From Stropharia rugosoannulata (Eukaryota; Basidiomycota; Agaricomycetes; Agaricales; Strophariaceae): a DNA stretch of 64,000 nucleotides. This document shows positions 11,716-23,647 of this stretch, in pieces. A model generated the notes under the pieces. It saw only the letters and a program-made list of their open reading frames with translations, ran no database searches and was not told the DNA's origin. How positions within the stretch are numbered: position 1 is the first letter of the stretch; each line of letters opens with the position of its first letter. The stretch covers positions 1,736,001-1,800,000 of the forward strand of contig JANCIK010000004.1 in NCBI GenBank assembly GCA_028532985.1, in the 5' to 3' direction. Position numbers and translations under genes: made by a program.

Positions 11716-14600
11716 ATGTCCTCCTTCGCCCTCCACCCCGCCGACGACGCCGCCATTGCCACCATCCGCACCCTCGCAGCAGATGTCGTCGGCAAGGCCA
11801 ACTCTGGCCATCCGGGTCAGTCCCTCGTCTTCCCGACGCGTCCTTCCGCTGTCCTGACCGTCTCCACGCCCATCAGGTGCTCCCATGGGCATGGCCCCTG
11901 CTGCCCACATCCTTTTTTCTCGGTGCGTGGCTCTATCTTGCTTATTCACCTCATCGCCTTTTCTTACCGTCGTCTACTACTAGTTTCGTGAACGCGAATC
12001 CTAAGAACTCCAAGTGGTTCAATCGCGACCGCTTTGTTCTCTCCAATGGGTACGTTGCCCCCGCTGCGTGTATTAAACCTGCGTTGAATAACCTTTTTGC
12101 TACTTTGCTCTAGACACGCGTAAGTGCATAAATTCGCCCTCCTCCGTTCCACGCATTTATCCCCTGACTAATAGCTGCGCGCTTCAATACATTCTCCTCC
12201 ACCTCCTTGGTTACAAGCTCACCATGGATGACCTGAAGGCCTTCCGTCAGCTCAACTCGAAGACTCCTGGACACCCCGAAGCTGGTCACACTGATGGTCT
12301 GCATGGATGATTGGTTCGTATATTCCGGACTTACACTTTTACCAGGCATCGAAGTCACCACAGGTCCTTTGGGTCAAGGCTTTGCCAATGGTGTTGGTTT
12401 GGCCATCGCACAAGCCCATCTCGGCGCTGTGTATAACAAGGAGGGTTTCAACTTGATTAATAACTACACCTACGGTAATTTGAAATATTCCATCGGGCCC
12501 GACACCGGCTGACATTACCGAAAAGTCTTCACTGGTGATGGGTGTCTCATGGAGGGTGTTGCCAGTGAAGCTGCGAGTTTGGGCGGCCATCTCCAACTTG
12601 GAAATCTCATCGTGGTATGTAATGCTTGCTTCTTCAGCAAATGTTGTTCAAGCTAATCGAGCGTCATTTTAGATCTACGATGATAATCGTGCGTAATTAA
12701 CACCGCCACAGATTGTGACCTCGGAAGCTAAATTAAAGATTTCCATGTATATCAGACATCTCCATTGACGGCGACACCGCCGTTGCCTTCACGGAGAACG
12801 TTGAGCAGCGTTTCCTCTCCTATGGATGGCAGGTACTCCACGTCAACAACGGAGACAGGTGGGTATATTAAATTCATATATGATTTACCTTTAAATCATG
12901 GTTTTCTAGCGACCTCGCTGCCATTCATCACGCGATCGCCGAGGCCCGTTCAGAGAAGAACAAGCCTTCCATCATTTGCCTGAAGACCACCATCGGCTAC
13001 GGTTCCAAGCAGCAAGGAACACACGGTGTTCACGGTGCCCGTAAGTTCTGTGCGGCTTCTATAAAGCACAACTAAAGGTTCTGGTTTAGCTCTCAAGGCG
13101 GATGATATCGTGTCCTTGAAGAGCAAGTTCGGTTTCAATCCCGAGAAAAAGTTTGCAGTGCCACAGGAGACTTATGACTTGTATGCCGAATTTGGCAAGC
13201 GCGGCGCCGCTCTTGAGGCTAAGTGGAACTCCCTTCTCGCTGCTTATGGCCAGAAGTACCCCTCCGAGCATGCCGAGCTTACTCGCCGTATCGCTGGGGA
13301 GCTCCCTGCAAACTGGGAGAGCACCCTACCAGTTTACAAACCTACAGATGCCGCTCAAGCATCTCGCAAGTTGTCCGAAATCGTCCTCACTGCCATTATA
13401 CCCTCGCTGCCTGAGCTCATAGGTGGATCTGCCGACTTGACTGGCAGCAACCTGACCAAGGTCAAGAACTCGGTTGATTTCCAACCTCCCAGCACTGGCC
13501 TTGGAACATATTCTGGAACATATATCCGCTATGGCGTTCGTGAGCACGGTATGGGAGCTATCGCCAACGGATTGCATGCATATGGAGGCATAATTCCTTT
13601 CGTTGCCACTTTCTTGGTAAGTTGTACGACAGGTTCTTCGATAGTCATTTGACTTATTACGATGCAGAACTTCGTGTCTTATGCTTCCGGGGCTCTCCGC
13701 TTGTCTGCCCTCAGCGGTCACCAGGTTATCTGGGTCGGTGAGTAGCGAGATCCCTCTGTCAGCTAAGTCATTGCTCATACGCATATCGTAGCTACCCACG
13801 ACTCTATCGGTCTCGGTGAGGATGGACCTACTCATCAGCCCGTCGAAACTGGTGTTGCTCTCCGCGCGACCCCGAACGTTGCCTTCTGGCGTCCCGCTGA
13901 CGGAAACGAGACCTCTGCAGCGTACTTGGTTGCCCTCAAGTCACGCCACACCCCCTCCGTCCTTTCCCTCTCCCGTCAGAACCTGCCTAACCTCCAGGGC
14001 TCGACCATCGAGAAGGCATCTCGCGGTGGTTATGTTCTGCACGATGAGGATAAGGAAGACCTCACCATTGTCAGCACTGGATCCGAAGTCAGCATTGCAC
14101 TGGAAGCCGCTAGCAAGCTCAAGACTCAAGGCATCAAGACTCGTGTCGTTAGTCTGCCATGTTGGTTGACCTTCGACCAACAGGATGAGCAGTACAGGCT
14201 AAGCGTCCTTAGGAGTGGCGCACCCATCCTTTCTTTGGAGGCGCTTTCTGTGAGTGTAGCAATCACATCGTTACAAGCAGATACTGATTCGAGTAAATGT
14301 AGACGGTTGGATGGGAGAAGTATAGTCATGAGGTAGGCATTTTCTCTAGTGATTAGTTGCCATGTTCTAATTTTTCTTCAGCAATATGGTCTCCCGTCTT
14401 GGGGTGCATCTGCTCCTTACTTGCAAGTTTACGAGAAGTTCGGTATTACTGGTTCAAGTAAGTGCAGTCATTTGATAAAGGTTGTTGGAGTGCTAACAGG
14501 ACTTGTAGATATCGCCGTTGTCGGTAAGAAAGTTGTAGACTTCTACAAGCAGAAGGGCGGCGAAGTTGTTTCTCCTCTTGTTAAGGCCTTCCATCTATAA
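11716..14600 (+). CDS. TKL1: Transketolase
   Basis: A cytosolic thiamine-diphosphate enzyme of the non-oxidative pentose phosphate pathway. The product begins [17 protein letters not shown] and shows [48 protein letters not shown], the ThDP-binding [49 protein letters not shown] and [16 protein letters not shown], ending [11 protein letters not shown]. About ten introns. The codons of NGHAC span a 6-nt exon at 12114-12119. The length fits the usual 680 or so residues, and no needed motif is missing. Function is certain by homology. Confidence 0.97.
12050..12174 (+). other. Two introns flanking a 6-nt micro-exon in the transketolase gene
   Basis: Intron 12050-12113 (gtacgt...gctctag), exon ACACGC at 12114-12119, intron 12120-12174 (gtaagt...ctaatag). 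Reading GG|ACACGC|CTGC restores the invariant NGHAC of transketolases exactly; the next donor is a perfect gtaagt. Confidence 0.85.
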
Positions 14601-14832
14601 TTGCATCACTGGCTGCTTTAAAGTATATGGAATAGAGTGTATCAGTTAGATCCCAAATCCAATCAAATGAATTTCCGCTTTCAACTATTATCACAGTTGT
14701 GATTGTGGCGAGGTCATTCTGGGTGTAATGGGTGTCGACCGGGATCGATTTTAATGAACTGTACATGAGGCCAAAAATAAAAAGGTGAGGATCATCTAGC
14801 TGCCATTGAAGTATGCGCCTATGCAACGTCGT

Positions 14833-15372
14833 CTACTTGCGCTTGACTTCCATATTATCCCACATTTGCCTCTCATTCTCTTCCGCCATAACACTCTCAA
14901 CGTGTGGTGCAAGGTACCGAACGTCCTAAACAAGAGAAAAACAGTGAGACCAAGGCTGTCAAATGCAGAAACAAGCATACATCTTCCGGCTTAGTCCACA
15001 GAGTTTTCTCGAGGGGCTTGTGGAGTACACTGGCCTGGGAGGCTCGCTTGAGACGGTAAGAGCGATCGTAGCTTTCCGCAGGTGTGAGGCGGTTCAAAGC
15101 CTAGAAACAGAGAGTAATTATTCGAGCACGCAGCAATTCCATTTGAACAGACGTACACGCTGGACAGGCTCGTTCTCCTCAACCACTGTAAAGCTCGTCA
15201 GCACTGGAAAGCACAATTTTGAGGAGAACATACACAGGTCATCGTACTTGAAGCCATACTTGCGGTACCCGGTAGCGTTTGCGTACCAGGTTGCGAAGGG
15301 GGTGATCCACTTCGAGAGGGTGCGTGAGGACCGGACGTATGGGGCGAGCGACAAGCCCAGAGGACCGAACAT
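14833..15372 (-). CDS. QCR7: Cytochrome bc1 complex subunit 7
   Basis: The 14-kDa subunit of mitochondrial respiratory complex III. The product begins MFGPLGLSLAPYVRSSRTL and continues with WYANATGYRKYGFKYDDL, NRLTPAESYDRSYRLKRA, SVLHKPLEKTLWTKPEDV and DVRYLAPHVESVMAEEN, ending MWDNMEVKRK. All are close to the fungal Qcr7 pattern, and the length (about 125 residues) is normal. Three introns. Like its family it has no cleavable presequence. It is divergent from the NDP kinase gene over 173 bp. Confidence 0.95.
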
Positions 15373-15545
15373 TATTGCAGGATTTTAGCGGCAGACAGAC
15401 GACTGGACGCGCGACGAGCAACAGCACGGACGTTTCCGGATGTTTATTTGTCGATGTATGGCTGATGTGGCAGATGGACGATCATGGACGATATGGGGAC
15501 GCGCATTTTCTGCTATCGCACTCACCCATCTTGCCATCCGCCACC
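15373..15545. promoter_or_regulatory. Divergent promoter, QCR7 / NDP kinase
   Basis: 173 bp between two start codons. It includes a near-repeat of gatggacgat/catggacgatatgg at about 15473-15495 that might bind a regulator. The NDP kinase ATG sits in CCACCATGTC, a strong Kozak-like context. Confidence 0.5.
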
Positions 15546-16220
15546 ATGTCTGTCACCGAGCGCACCTACATCATGATCAAGGTCAGAGATAGCATACACG
15601 TCCAGCACGCGATGCAACTGATCACCCCCTCTGCAGCCTGACGGCGTTCAGCGCAACCTCGTCGGCAAGATCATCGCCAGGTTCGAGGAGCGCGGCTTCA
15701 AGCTCATCGCCCTCAAGATGGTACATGCTACTGAGGAACACCTCGAGAAGCGTCAGTACTTGCATTATTGTAGATCGCGCCGATCATCTAATTTTCGTTT
15801 ACATAGACTACGCCGATCTCAAGGGCAAGCCCTTCTTCCCCGGCCTCATCAAGTACATGGCTGCCGGGCCCGTCGTCGGCATGGTCTGGCAAGGACTCGA
15901 CGCCGTCAAGACCGGCCGCGCTATGCTTGGTGCCACCAACCCCCTCCAGTCCGCTGTCGGTGAGTCCGCGTCTTTTGCGCGTACTTTTTTGATCCGTTTA
16001 CCAATTTTTTCGCATCAGGCACAATCCGCGGTGACTTCTGCCTCGTCACTGGCCGCAACATCTGCCATGGCTCAGACTCTGTTGAGAATGCTGAGAAGGA
16101 GATTGCTCTGTACGTTTTATAAAACATTTTTCCTATATAAATACTGATGCGCAGCACAGCTGGTTCCCCGAGGGCGTCACCCAGTGGACTAGCGCGATGG
16201 AGCAGTGGATCTTCGAGTAA
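15546..16220 (+). CDS. YNK1: Nucleoside diphosphate kinase
   Basis: Transfers the gamma phosphate among nucleotides through a phosphohistidine. Exons give [79 protein letters not shown] and the active-site [18 protein letters not shown], where His is the phospho-acceptor. It ends [13 protein letters not shown] at the TAA 16218-16220. Length (about 150 residues) is standard. Four introns. Symbol given by yeast orthology. Confidence 0.96.
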
Positions 16221-16686
16221 AGGGTTAGATATCTCTGATTAGATGAAATAAAATCACGTGTACAACCTGTCAATGTCCAAAAATATGTTGATGCCGCAGT
16301 ACTGCCTTTGGGGCCTTGAAACACTTGCCCAGCGCTTTTTACCCTTGCACGCAAACCAGGACTTTGAAATGGACGTGTATCCCGGATTCCTATGACCAGA
16401 AACTGGTCTACGAATGCTTCAAGTGTTATTTGGAACCTAAATTGTCCAACTGCAGAACAGTTGTCACACGAGTAATACCAAAGTAATACATACCCAGGGC
16501 CATTGATGAGGTTTATGAGTCGGCGGGTTTTTTCAATACTTGTTACATTCCGTTCTCACAGGCAACGGGAATCATGCCAGGACGGGCGACGTGTTCAGGC
16601 TACATTTAGATATCCACCCAGGCGATAAAGGATGACGACCGCTCACTCACCTTTCTCGCATTATCCACCATCACCCAAGTCAAGAT
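16221..16686. other. Intergenic, about 470 bp
   Basis: 3' region of the NDP kinase gene and promoter of the DOMON/cytochrome b561 gene. Nothing else recognised. Confidence 0.4.
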
Positions 16687-18363
16687 ATGGCTTTTACAGC
16701 CTATCTACATCCCTATATGCGCGCTCTGTTCACCTTGCTTTCATTCACTTCAACGGCGCTCGCTCTAAAAGGTGATTCGGCCTGCAAGCGCGGCATCTGC
16801 GTCGCTGCCACCGTCGACGGTGATGTTGCTACATGTGGGTCCGCCGTGCTACATCGGTTCTATCGCGCTGAGTATTCTTAGACCAGTTAACGTCGACCCA
16901 TGACCCCTTGGGCTGGATCGCTGTGTGAGTGACTTCTCGCAACGAAAATAGAACGAGGCTGAAGAGGAGGTGGCGGACAGTGGATTTGGCCGGCACATGG
17001 TAAACGCGCCTATGGTAATAATGTGGAAGAATGACGACGGAACGACTACGTTATCACAAAGGTACACGACAGCATATAATGAGCCGCAGCCTGAAGAGCA
17101 TCCCGCGCGTATTGCCTCCGTCAGCCCCCCGAATGCTTCTTTTGTGAGTCTATTCTGGCTGATATGGTGCAATTGACATCTAAGCATTTGGTATATGTTC
17201 CTATCAAAAGAATTACCCAGAGGGCTCGTCGTCCGTTTCATTCCAGGTGCCCGCCAACCAGTCGCTTTTAGCTAGTGGGAGCCCTGCGGAAGACCTTATA
17301 TTTGCCTTTTCGCAAGTAAGACCAGACAAAGACCCCAAGTCCGCAATCCAGAGGCACCAGTTGGCTGGACACTTCAAGCTTGATTTCACGAAAGACTTTG
17401 CATTAGTAACGCCTGACGCACCCGCTACGAGTTCGAGCTCACCAGCACAGGTATCCAAGCCTGCATCTACTGGCTCAATCCACGCAACCCTTTACCAAGG
17501 CTCCAATATGGCATACAAGCGTGTCGAAAAGCTCATCTTGCTGCACGCCTTCTTCGTCTCGCTGGGCTTTTTAGTGATCCTCCCTGCGGGGTCGCTCATT
17601 GGCCGCTGGGGCCGCGCGTTTACACCAAAGTGGTTCAAGGCACACCAGTTTTCCAACTTCGTCGTCGCCGCCCCGGTCATCACTCTCGGCGTGCTCCTTG
17701 GTCCTGCTATCGTCTACAACAAGGACTCTTTCAGGATCCACTTTGCTAACGCTCACGAGGTGCGTGCTACCAGCCGCGCCGCTCAATCCATGCTTTCTTG
17801 ACAGATGTTATGAGCAGGTGTATGGCATAGTTTTGCTGTTTGTGTACTACGCACAGGTACTGCTGGGGCGCTATATCCACAACAGGCGCGTCGCGCTAGC
17901 GGTGAAGGGCCCCATAACGCGCAACCACCCCCCGCTAAATGTGATGCATATCTGCCTCGGCGTGTGTATTATCGGGCTTTCGTTCTTCCAGGTGCGCACG
18001 ACATACCGGATGGCTTATCTCCCTGGGAATCGAGCAATCTCGCTGACAACGTTCATAGGTCCGCAGCGGCATGGAATGGTGGGAGATACTAACCGGACGG
18101 GGACCTATTACTTCGTGGGCTCTTCCCCTGTGGAAAGTTTGGGCTTTCGTAAGTGCGCCGTCTATTAGATATTGGAATCACTGACCAAATGCGTTTAGGT
18201 GTTGCCCGTGGCGTACTTTGCAGGATACGCCCTGCTTCCGCGTCAGCTGCGCCAGGAGCAGGCTGCCGCTTATGCAACCATCCCTGATGAGGGTAGCCTG
18301 GAGGAACAGTCACAGACCGCTCATCTCTTAGCGGAAGAACATGACCGCGATCCTTCCCTTTAG
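16687..18363 (+). CDS. Secretory-pathway DOMON - cytochrome b561 membrane protein
   Basis: Probable transmembrane electron-transfer protein. The N-terminus (MALFTLLSFTSTALAL-like hydrophobic run ending near residue 26) is a signal peptide. A DOMON-type domain follows (DPLGWIAVGFGRHMV, PMVIMWKNDDGTTTLS). From about 17510 come five or six membrane segments of the cytochrome b561 fold with four candidate haem histidines: LLHAFFVSLGF, FKAHQFSNF, FANAHEVYG and NVMHICLG. The tail (RQLRQEQAAAYATIPDEG) is cytosolic-looking and acidic. At least six introns; the join near 16900-16930 is my weakest. Relatives in fungi resemble the haem and b561 parts of cellobiose dehydrogenase-like systems. Substrate unknown. 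Confidence 0.88.
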
Positions 18364-19013
18364 ATACCGGATTGTGTACATATAAACCGCTCTTCGTCTG
18401 AGGATAGTATACTCGATGATATTATTATAGCAGTCTTCTTAGTTAAACATGTATAATGTATGCACCAGCCTTCAGTGATAATAAATGCCATATTTATTAT
18501 CCAGATAGCTTGTATGTACAAAACATGCATTGTACAACCCCCAAGGTCCATGTATTGAAAAAGAGATAATAAAAATGATTGTGAGATGATGTATGCGAGG
18601 TATAGTGACTATTGATGTTGGGTATGAAGGATGAGTTAAAGGAGAGTTTATTGTTGTATAGATAAGGTCGCAATGCCGAGTCAATACAGGGCGCGCACAG
18701 CGGCGGCGACGGGTGACGGCCTACATGGGCACTGTCCCAACCCAGCAAATGCGTTGGCCAATTACCAAGGATTGTATGTAGTAAAAGTGAAGAAGCCGCT
18801 ATGGACGACGACAGGGTGTTTTACGCATACATAATCCTATCTGACATAGGGGGGAGCAGCCAATTCGTACCATTGCCCAAGGCCACTTCTTCTACGTCGG
18901 GGAGCCTGAGATGCTGCTGCATTAGGTACAAGTGGCAATTAGAGAGGACAGTCCAGGTGTGGGACTGCTGGCACATGTGCGTAAGATGAGTAAAACATCT
19001 ACGGTGAGTTTTT
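18364..19013. other. Intergenic between convergent genes, about 650 bp
   Basis: AT-rich, with runs of short Asn/Ile/Tyr-rich frames at 18360-18700 that look non-coding. It carries the 3' ends of the b561 and EST1/SMG6-like genes. Confidence 0.45.
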
Positions 19014-22000
19014 TTATGTTGCCGTCGATGCGAGGAGAGCCGCGAGGTCCTTCTCGCCCGCTGCGGGAAGCTGCCTAGAACGCGACTTAAGGCGCACTAC
19101 ACATACAAATTAGCAAGGTGTGCTTGAATAAGAAGAATGTAAACTTACAGTTCCTATCCAGACTGAGCAAGACCACTTTGACAGCATTAGCGGTGTCGTT
19201 GGGCGACAGCGACGGGACCTTGAGCATTGCAGACCGGTCGACCCAGTGGTCGTCCTGCCAGATGGCCGACTTAAGGATAAGGTCGTCCATGTTCTTCTCC
19301 ACATTGTTACCGTCGAAATCAACCTCCTCGGTCCGGACGCTGAGCGATGTCAGGTAGTTGCCTTTCGACGTCTGCACCTTGAGTGAAAGGGCGTGCGAGC
19401 GGATGTGGGAAGAGATGTACTGCATGGCAGCATCGGCGGCCTCGCCGAGCTGGGTCACGTTCGTGGAAAGGCCGTCAAGCTCCATGATGACGGGCAAGGG
19501 GATGATGATTGTCCACTTGAAGCTCTCGATGAGAGATGTGATCATAGACAGAGACGAAAGGAGGATGTTGGTGTCGACGATGAGGGTGGTGTAGCCGGGC
19601 ACGATGTTCAACAGAGCGCGAGTTGGTCCGCGTCTGGCCGTGCGTGCGCGCGACTGCTGAGGAGATGCACTGCGCTGCGACGACTGCAGGAGGCTCTTGA
19701 GGTAGCGGCGGCGAGCCTAAAAACGACGCTTATAAGAACAACGCTTATGAGAAAGACAGAATTTTTTTACCTTGAGCTCTTTGATCTCCTCCGAATCATT
19801 CTCGTCATCCACATCGCTTTCCTCCGAAGCGTCCTCTGTATCGGCCTCGTCAATGTCCATGGGGTCATCGACCCACCGCCGACCCATGCGGCGCATCTCC
19901 TCCTCCTCGCGCTCGATCCGGTCCTCCTCCTTCCACGCCACGATCTTCTCGGCCAGCTTGCCCTCGACCTTCCAGTCGCGCGTACCGTCCGCCCAGTTGA
20001 AGCCCTCAACGGTGCCAGCGAGGTTCACGCCGCACCGCGCGATACGCACCCAGCGCCGCACGAGGTCACTCGATCCGCTGCTGCTCGCCTTACTTGGGCC
20101 GTCATCGCCATCGTCGTCTTCGATCGTACCGTCCGTCAGCTCGCCGCCTTCGACGGTCTCGAGCACCTCGAGCTCGGCCTGGCGGTCCTCGCCGCCCTTC
20201 CAGAACCCGCGCTCGTATACCTTGCGTCCGACCCACTCCATGCCGCGCAGGCACCAGTCCTCTTGCAGAGGCGGTGCGCAGCCGCTAGTGAGCATGACCC
20301 AGCGCTCGGTGTTGCGCTGGCTGTTCGGCCGGCCGGGGTGATTCATGAGGCCTTGGTTAATCATGATCTTGCGTGGTGTGGTGGCGAAAAACGCAGCCAG
20401 CTCAGTCCATGGAATGCTGCGCTCCAAGACATCAAGGGTGGGTTTGTGCTTGAGTACAGTTGACAAGAAGGTGAGGACGATGGTAAGGTAAGGGTTGAGA
20501 GTCGAGCGCGCATATTGGGAGGCCTTGCGCGTGGGACGACGCAAGACATATGAAAGCATGGCAAAGGTAATTTGGAGGGCAAATTTAAAGGCGGGTGGTT
20601 GTTCGAAAGGCCCATCATCTGCACGCGGTTCGGCGATGCCTGCGGTGGGCGACCTGTCGGGTCTTTGCTCGTCGTCAATGTCCATGCGCTCATCATCACC
20701 GGCCATGAGGGCTGCCGAGCCTGGAACACCAGCTGCAACCTTCTTTGCCATCACACGGAGGTGTGCAGCTGCCTGAGGACCAGTCGCGTCGCGTGTGCCT
20801 ACGCATCCAATTTTGCGGAGCACACCATTAGGCCGTCCGTGCTCGAGCACAGCGCAAAGGTTGATGACAGCCATCATGATCCATTCACGCTCTTCAGCGC
20901 CCTCGATCTCCAGACGCTCGATGAAGCGTGCGAGCGTAGGCTGGAAGTCGTCCATCTGAATGTGGGTAAAAAGCATACCGTGTAGGAGAACAAACAAGTC
21001 CGACACTTTGGCGTCAGGGCCAGTCCTCTTGGCCTGTGATGACCAAATGGACTGCACCGACTCGCGAGCCATTGAGAACGGATGCAAAGTCGAGACGCTA
21101 TGAATAGAATGTATGAGCACCTTGTGATCGCACAAGTAAAATAAATAGACGGCACCTTTTAAAGAAGTGGTAAACACTCCTCAGCTCCTCGCTTTCGACC
21201 TCTCGGGATAACAGGCCCAAGTGATGGTGTAGCTTTCCGTTACCTGGCTGTTCTGCAAGACCTGCGCCATACCAACTGCGTGCGACGTTTCTCCATCGTT
21301 CCTTTTCGGGCTCAATATCCATGAGACGGGCTGCTGCCAACCCGATACTTGGGGATGGACTGTCGTCGATACGCGCCGCGGGAAAGTCGCTAATGGATTT
21401 GGCAGATCCCTGTGAACCAGCTCCAGTTTCGGTATCGGATTGCTTCTTTGCCGACGCGGCGGCCTCTGATACCGCTTTTGTGGTGAGGCCTCCCTGGCCT
21501 CCAACGCCACCGTTTACCATGGCAGCCACAGCCATCCGATACCTCGCAAGATCACCTAGGGCCTCTAGCCAGCCAGATTTGAATGGGTTGAGGCACGGTT
21601 CTTCGAGCAAGCCGGTGTAGAATGTGTACGCATAATAGATGAATTCTTGAAGATGCTCTAATGCCAGCGGAGAGCGAAAAGAAGCTTTCCGAAGGGACTC
21701 CAGTAGCTTATGGAAGGAGTATGTCCAGAGTCGCACAATCATGTTGTACTTGGTGGGAATGATGCGCAAGGATGCGGGAACGGACGGCGCAAGAGATATT
21801 TCGAGCAGATTGTGGATATTTTCAGCAAGCCTGGAGAGATAAGTCAGCGAAGTCTATGGGACTGAGAAGATGTGCTTACTGTTTATGATCATGAATTTGC
21901 TTTTTCCATTTCTCTCGTTCCGAGTCTTCCGTCTCGACTTCTTTACCTTTGAGCATGACTCTGGTAGTCATAGTGTCCTCGGCTTCATCTGTCGAGTCTG

Positions 22001-22957
22001 TTTGCTTGATCTTGGCTTCAAGGTTGGTTATCGTGCGATATAAGCGTTTGAGTTGTAGTGAGAAAACATTATTGCTGGCGTCATCGCCCTGCTGGTTGGG
22101 CCGGCCGTCGAAGAGAGCAGAAGATGTTGAAGAGCCATCAGTTGTGGAAGAAAGTGTGAATGTGGAGGATGATATAGATGCGGCATATGACGAGGTGGAA
22201 GACGCGGATAGATAATCGCCAGAAGACTTGGAGGTCGGAGCGACACGGGCAGTGCCAGACACGGGAGGGCGTGTCATGACGGAAAAGCGGACAGGGTCAT
22301 CTTTGCGATGGTCGAAGAGCTGGCGCGCAGCACTGCCCCTCTCTTCCCGGTGGTTCGCCGCAGCGGACCCGTTGGTACGGGGAACGTTGACGTAGGAGCT
22401 GCCCGTCTCATCCGACATGGGCTCTGGCTCTGCGGTCTGGCGGACGGGGATGGGGTCCGTGTCTGGGTTGAAGAGCTTTGCGGATGCATGGGCTCGCTGG
22501 GTGGACTGAGACGGTCTCGGAGACGGGGAGGAAATTTTGAGGCGGCGGGAAAACTCCTCGTGGTCTGCATCCTGGCTGGGGCGGGAGACGACGACATGGG
22601 GGCGGCGCGGGGACGCGGGGAGGGTGCGGGGGATGGCGGACTGGACGTTGGTGAGCTTGGGGGAGCGCTCTGTGCGTGGGTGAGAGGAGGAGGGCGGGGG
22701 CGGGGCGGGTGCAGGTGCGGCGGATGGAGTCTGCATGCGGTCTCGTTCTGTGCGGTCTCTTGGGCGTGCTTGCCTGCAATATAATGGGATCAGTAGATGT
22801 GGGAGAGATGGAAAAAGACGACGGACGCAGCGGTCCTCCTGCGAAGCGCGGTCAGCTTTTCGTCGAGATCGGTGGGCTGGGGCTCGCGGTGGGGGGCGTT
22901 GGAGTCTCGTTCCTTGGCCTTGCGCGAGGGCTTGTGTTCTGCATGCTGGACAAGCAT
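19014..22957 (-). CDS. EST1/SMG6-like protein with EST1 domain and C-terminal PIN nuclease
   Basis: Relative of SMG5/6/7 and EST1A, which act in nonsense-mediated decay and at telomeres. The first about 300 residues are Ser/Pro/Arg-rich and disordered. A coiled stretch (SLQLKRLYRTITNLEAKI) comes next, then the EST1 DNA/RNA-binding domain (LRIIPTKYNMIVRLWTYSFH, LEHLQEFIYYAYTFYTGLLE). A long middle region ends in an acidic tract rich in D and E (about 19770-19900). The C-terminal PIN domain shows LIVDTNILLSSL, LPVIMELDGLS, NMDDLILKSAIW and VVLLSLDRN|LRLKSRSRQLPA, so the acidic residues expected of an active SMG6-type PIN are present. Start 22957 (MLVQHAEHKPS) is provisional; an in-frame-looking ATG at 23047 also exists. 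The product is about 1,150 residues. Confidence 0.87.
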
Positions 22958-23647
22958 TTTGTGGTGGTTGGAGGGAAAGCAGACAAGTCCGGTGCGCAGT
23001 CGGCGCCCACCAATAGCGCATCCACTCAATTCATTCCGCAGCACCACGTGACCCGGCTGCGCAGTTCATGCCGCCCCCTCTGCCGGCCTCCGTTCTCATC
23101 CTTCCATCATCCTCCCGGTGCGCCGCAGCCACTGCGCACACTAGCTGCCTCCCCGCCAGCTGCGCCGCACCGGCACTCAAGCCACAGACTGTTGCTGGTC
23201 CACCCCCAGACGACTCGGACGAGCGTCTATGCTTGTCATTGTGTGTCCATCTGTCATAATCTGCATGCACGTGTCGCTGTGCCAGCCACTGCACTTGCTC
23301 CTGTTTGTCACTGGAAAGATCCGTCGCTGCCTCTGCATTACGTTGCATTTGCAGCGACTATGCTCTGCGCAAGCTGCTTGCGTAGCCCCCTGCGCCGTCA
23401 CGATGTCCTCGGTCATGAATTAGCTCTGCACCCACCCTGGCACCGGCCAGCACGCCAATTCTCCATGCAGAATGTTTTTCTCAAAGGAGATCAGACCGGA
23501 GAAGACAATTTTTACATGACGTATCCGCTTGCTCTCTCATCTCTCGTCACAGCATCAACACGAGTCAGTAAGCGTGATATCAATTGTCCGGTATACATAG
23601 ATCGACTTGGCTTCTGCGAACACACAAAATAAATGGCTTTAGAAGCG
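22958..23647. other. Intergenic, GC-rich, about 690 bp
   Basis: Upstream of the EST1/SMG6-like gene and downstream of the GH31 gene. A long plus-strand frame crosses it (22676-23632), but that frame mostly mirrors the GC-rich antisense of the EST1/SMG6 N-terminus and shows no domain. Confidence 0.4.

Noticed and set aside
19393..20463. A 356-codon plus-strand open frame
   Set aside because: It lies antisense to the EST1/SMG6-like gene in a GC-rich stretch and has low-complexity composition with no domain. The minus strand shows the real PIN and EST1 motifs.
22676..23632. A 318-codon plus-strand open frame
   Set aside because: Overlaps the EST1/SMG6 N-terminus in antisense; GC-rich shadow without a recognisable domain.
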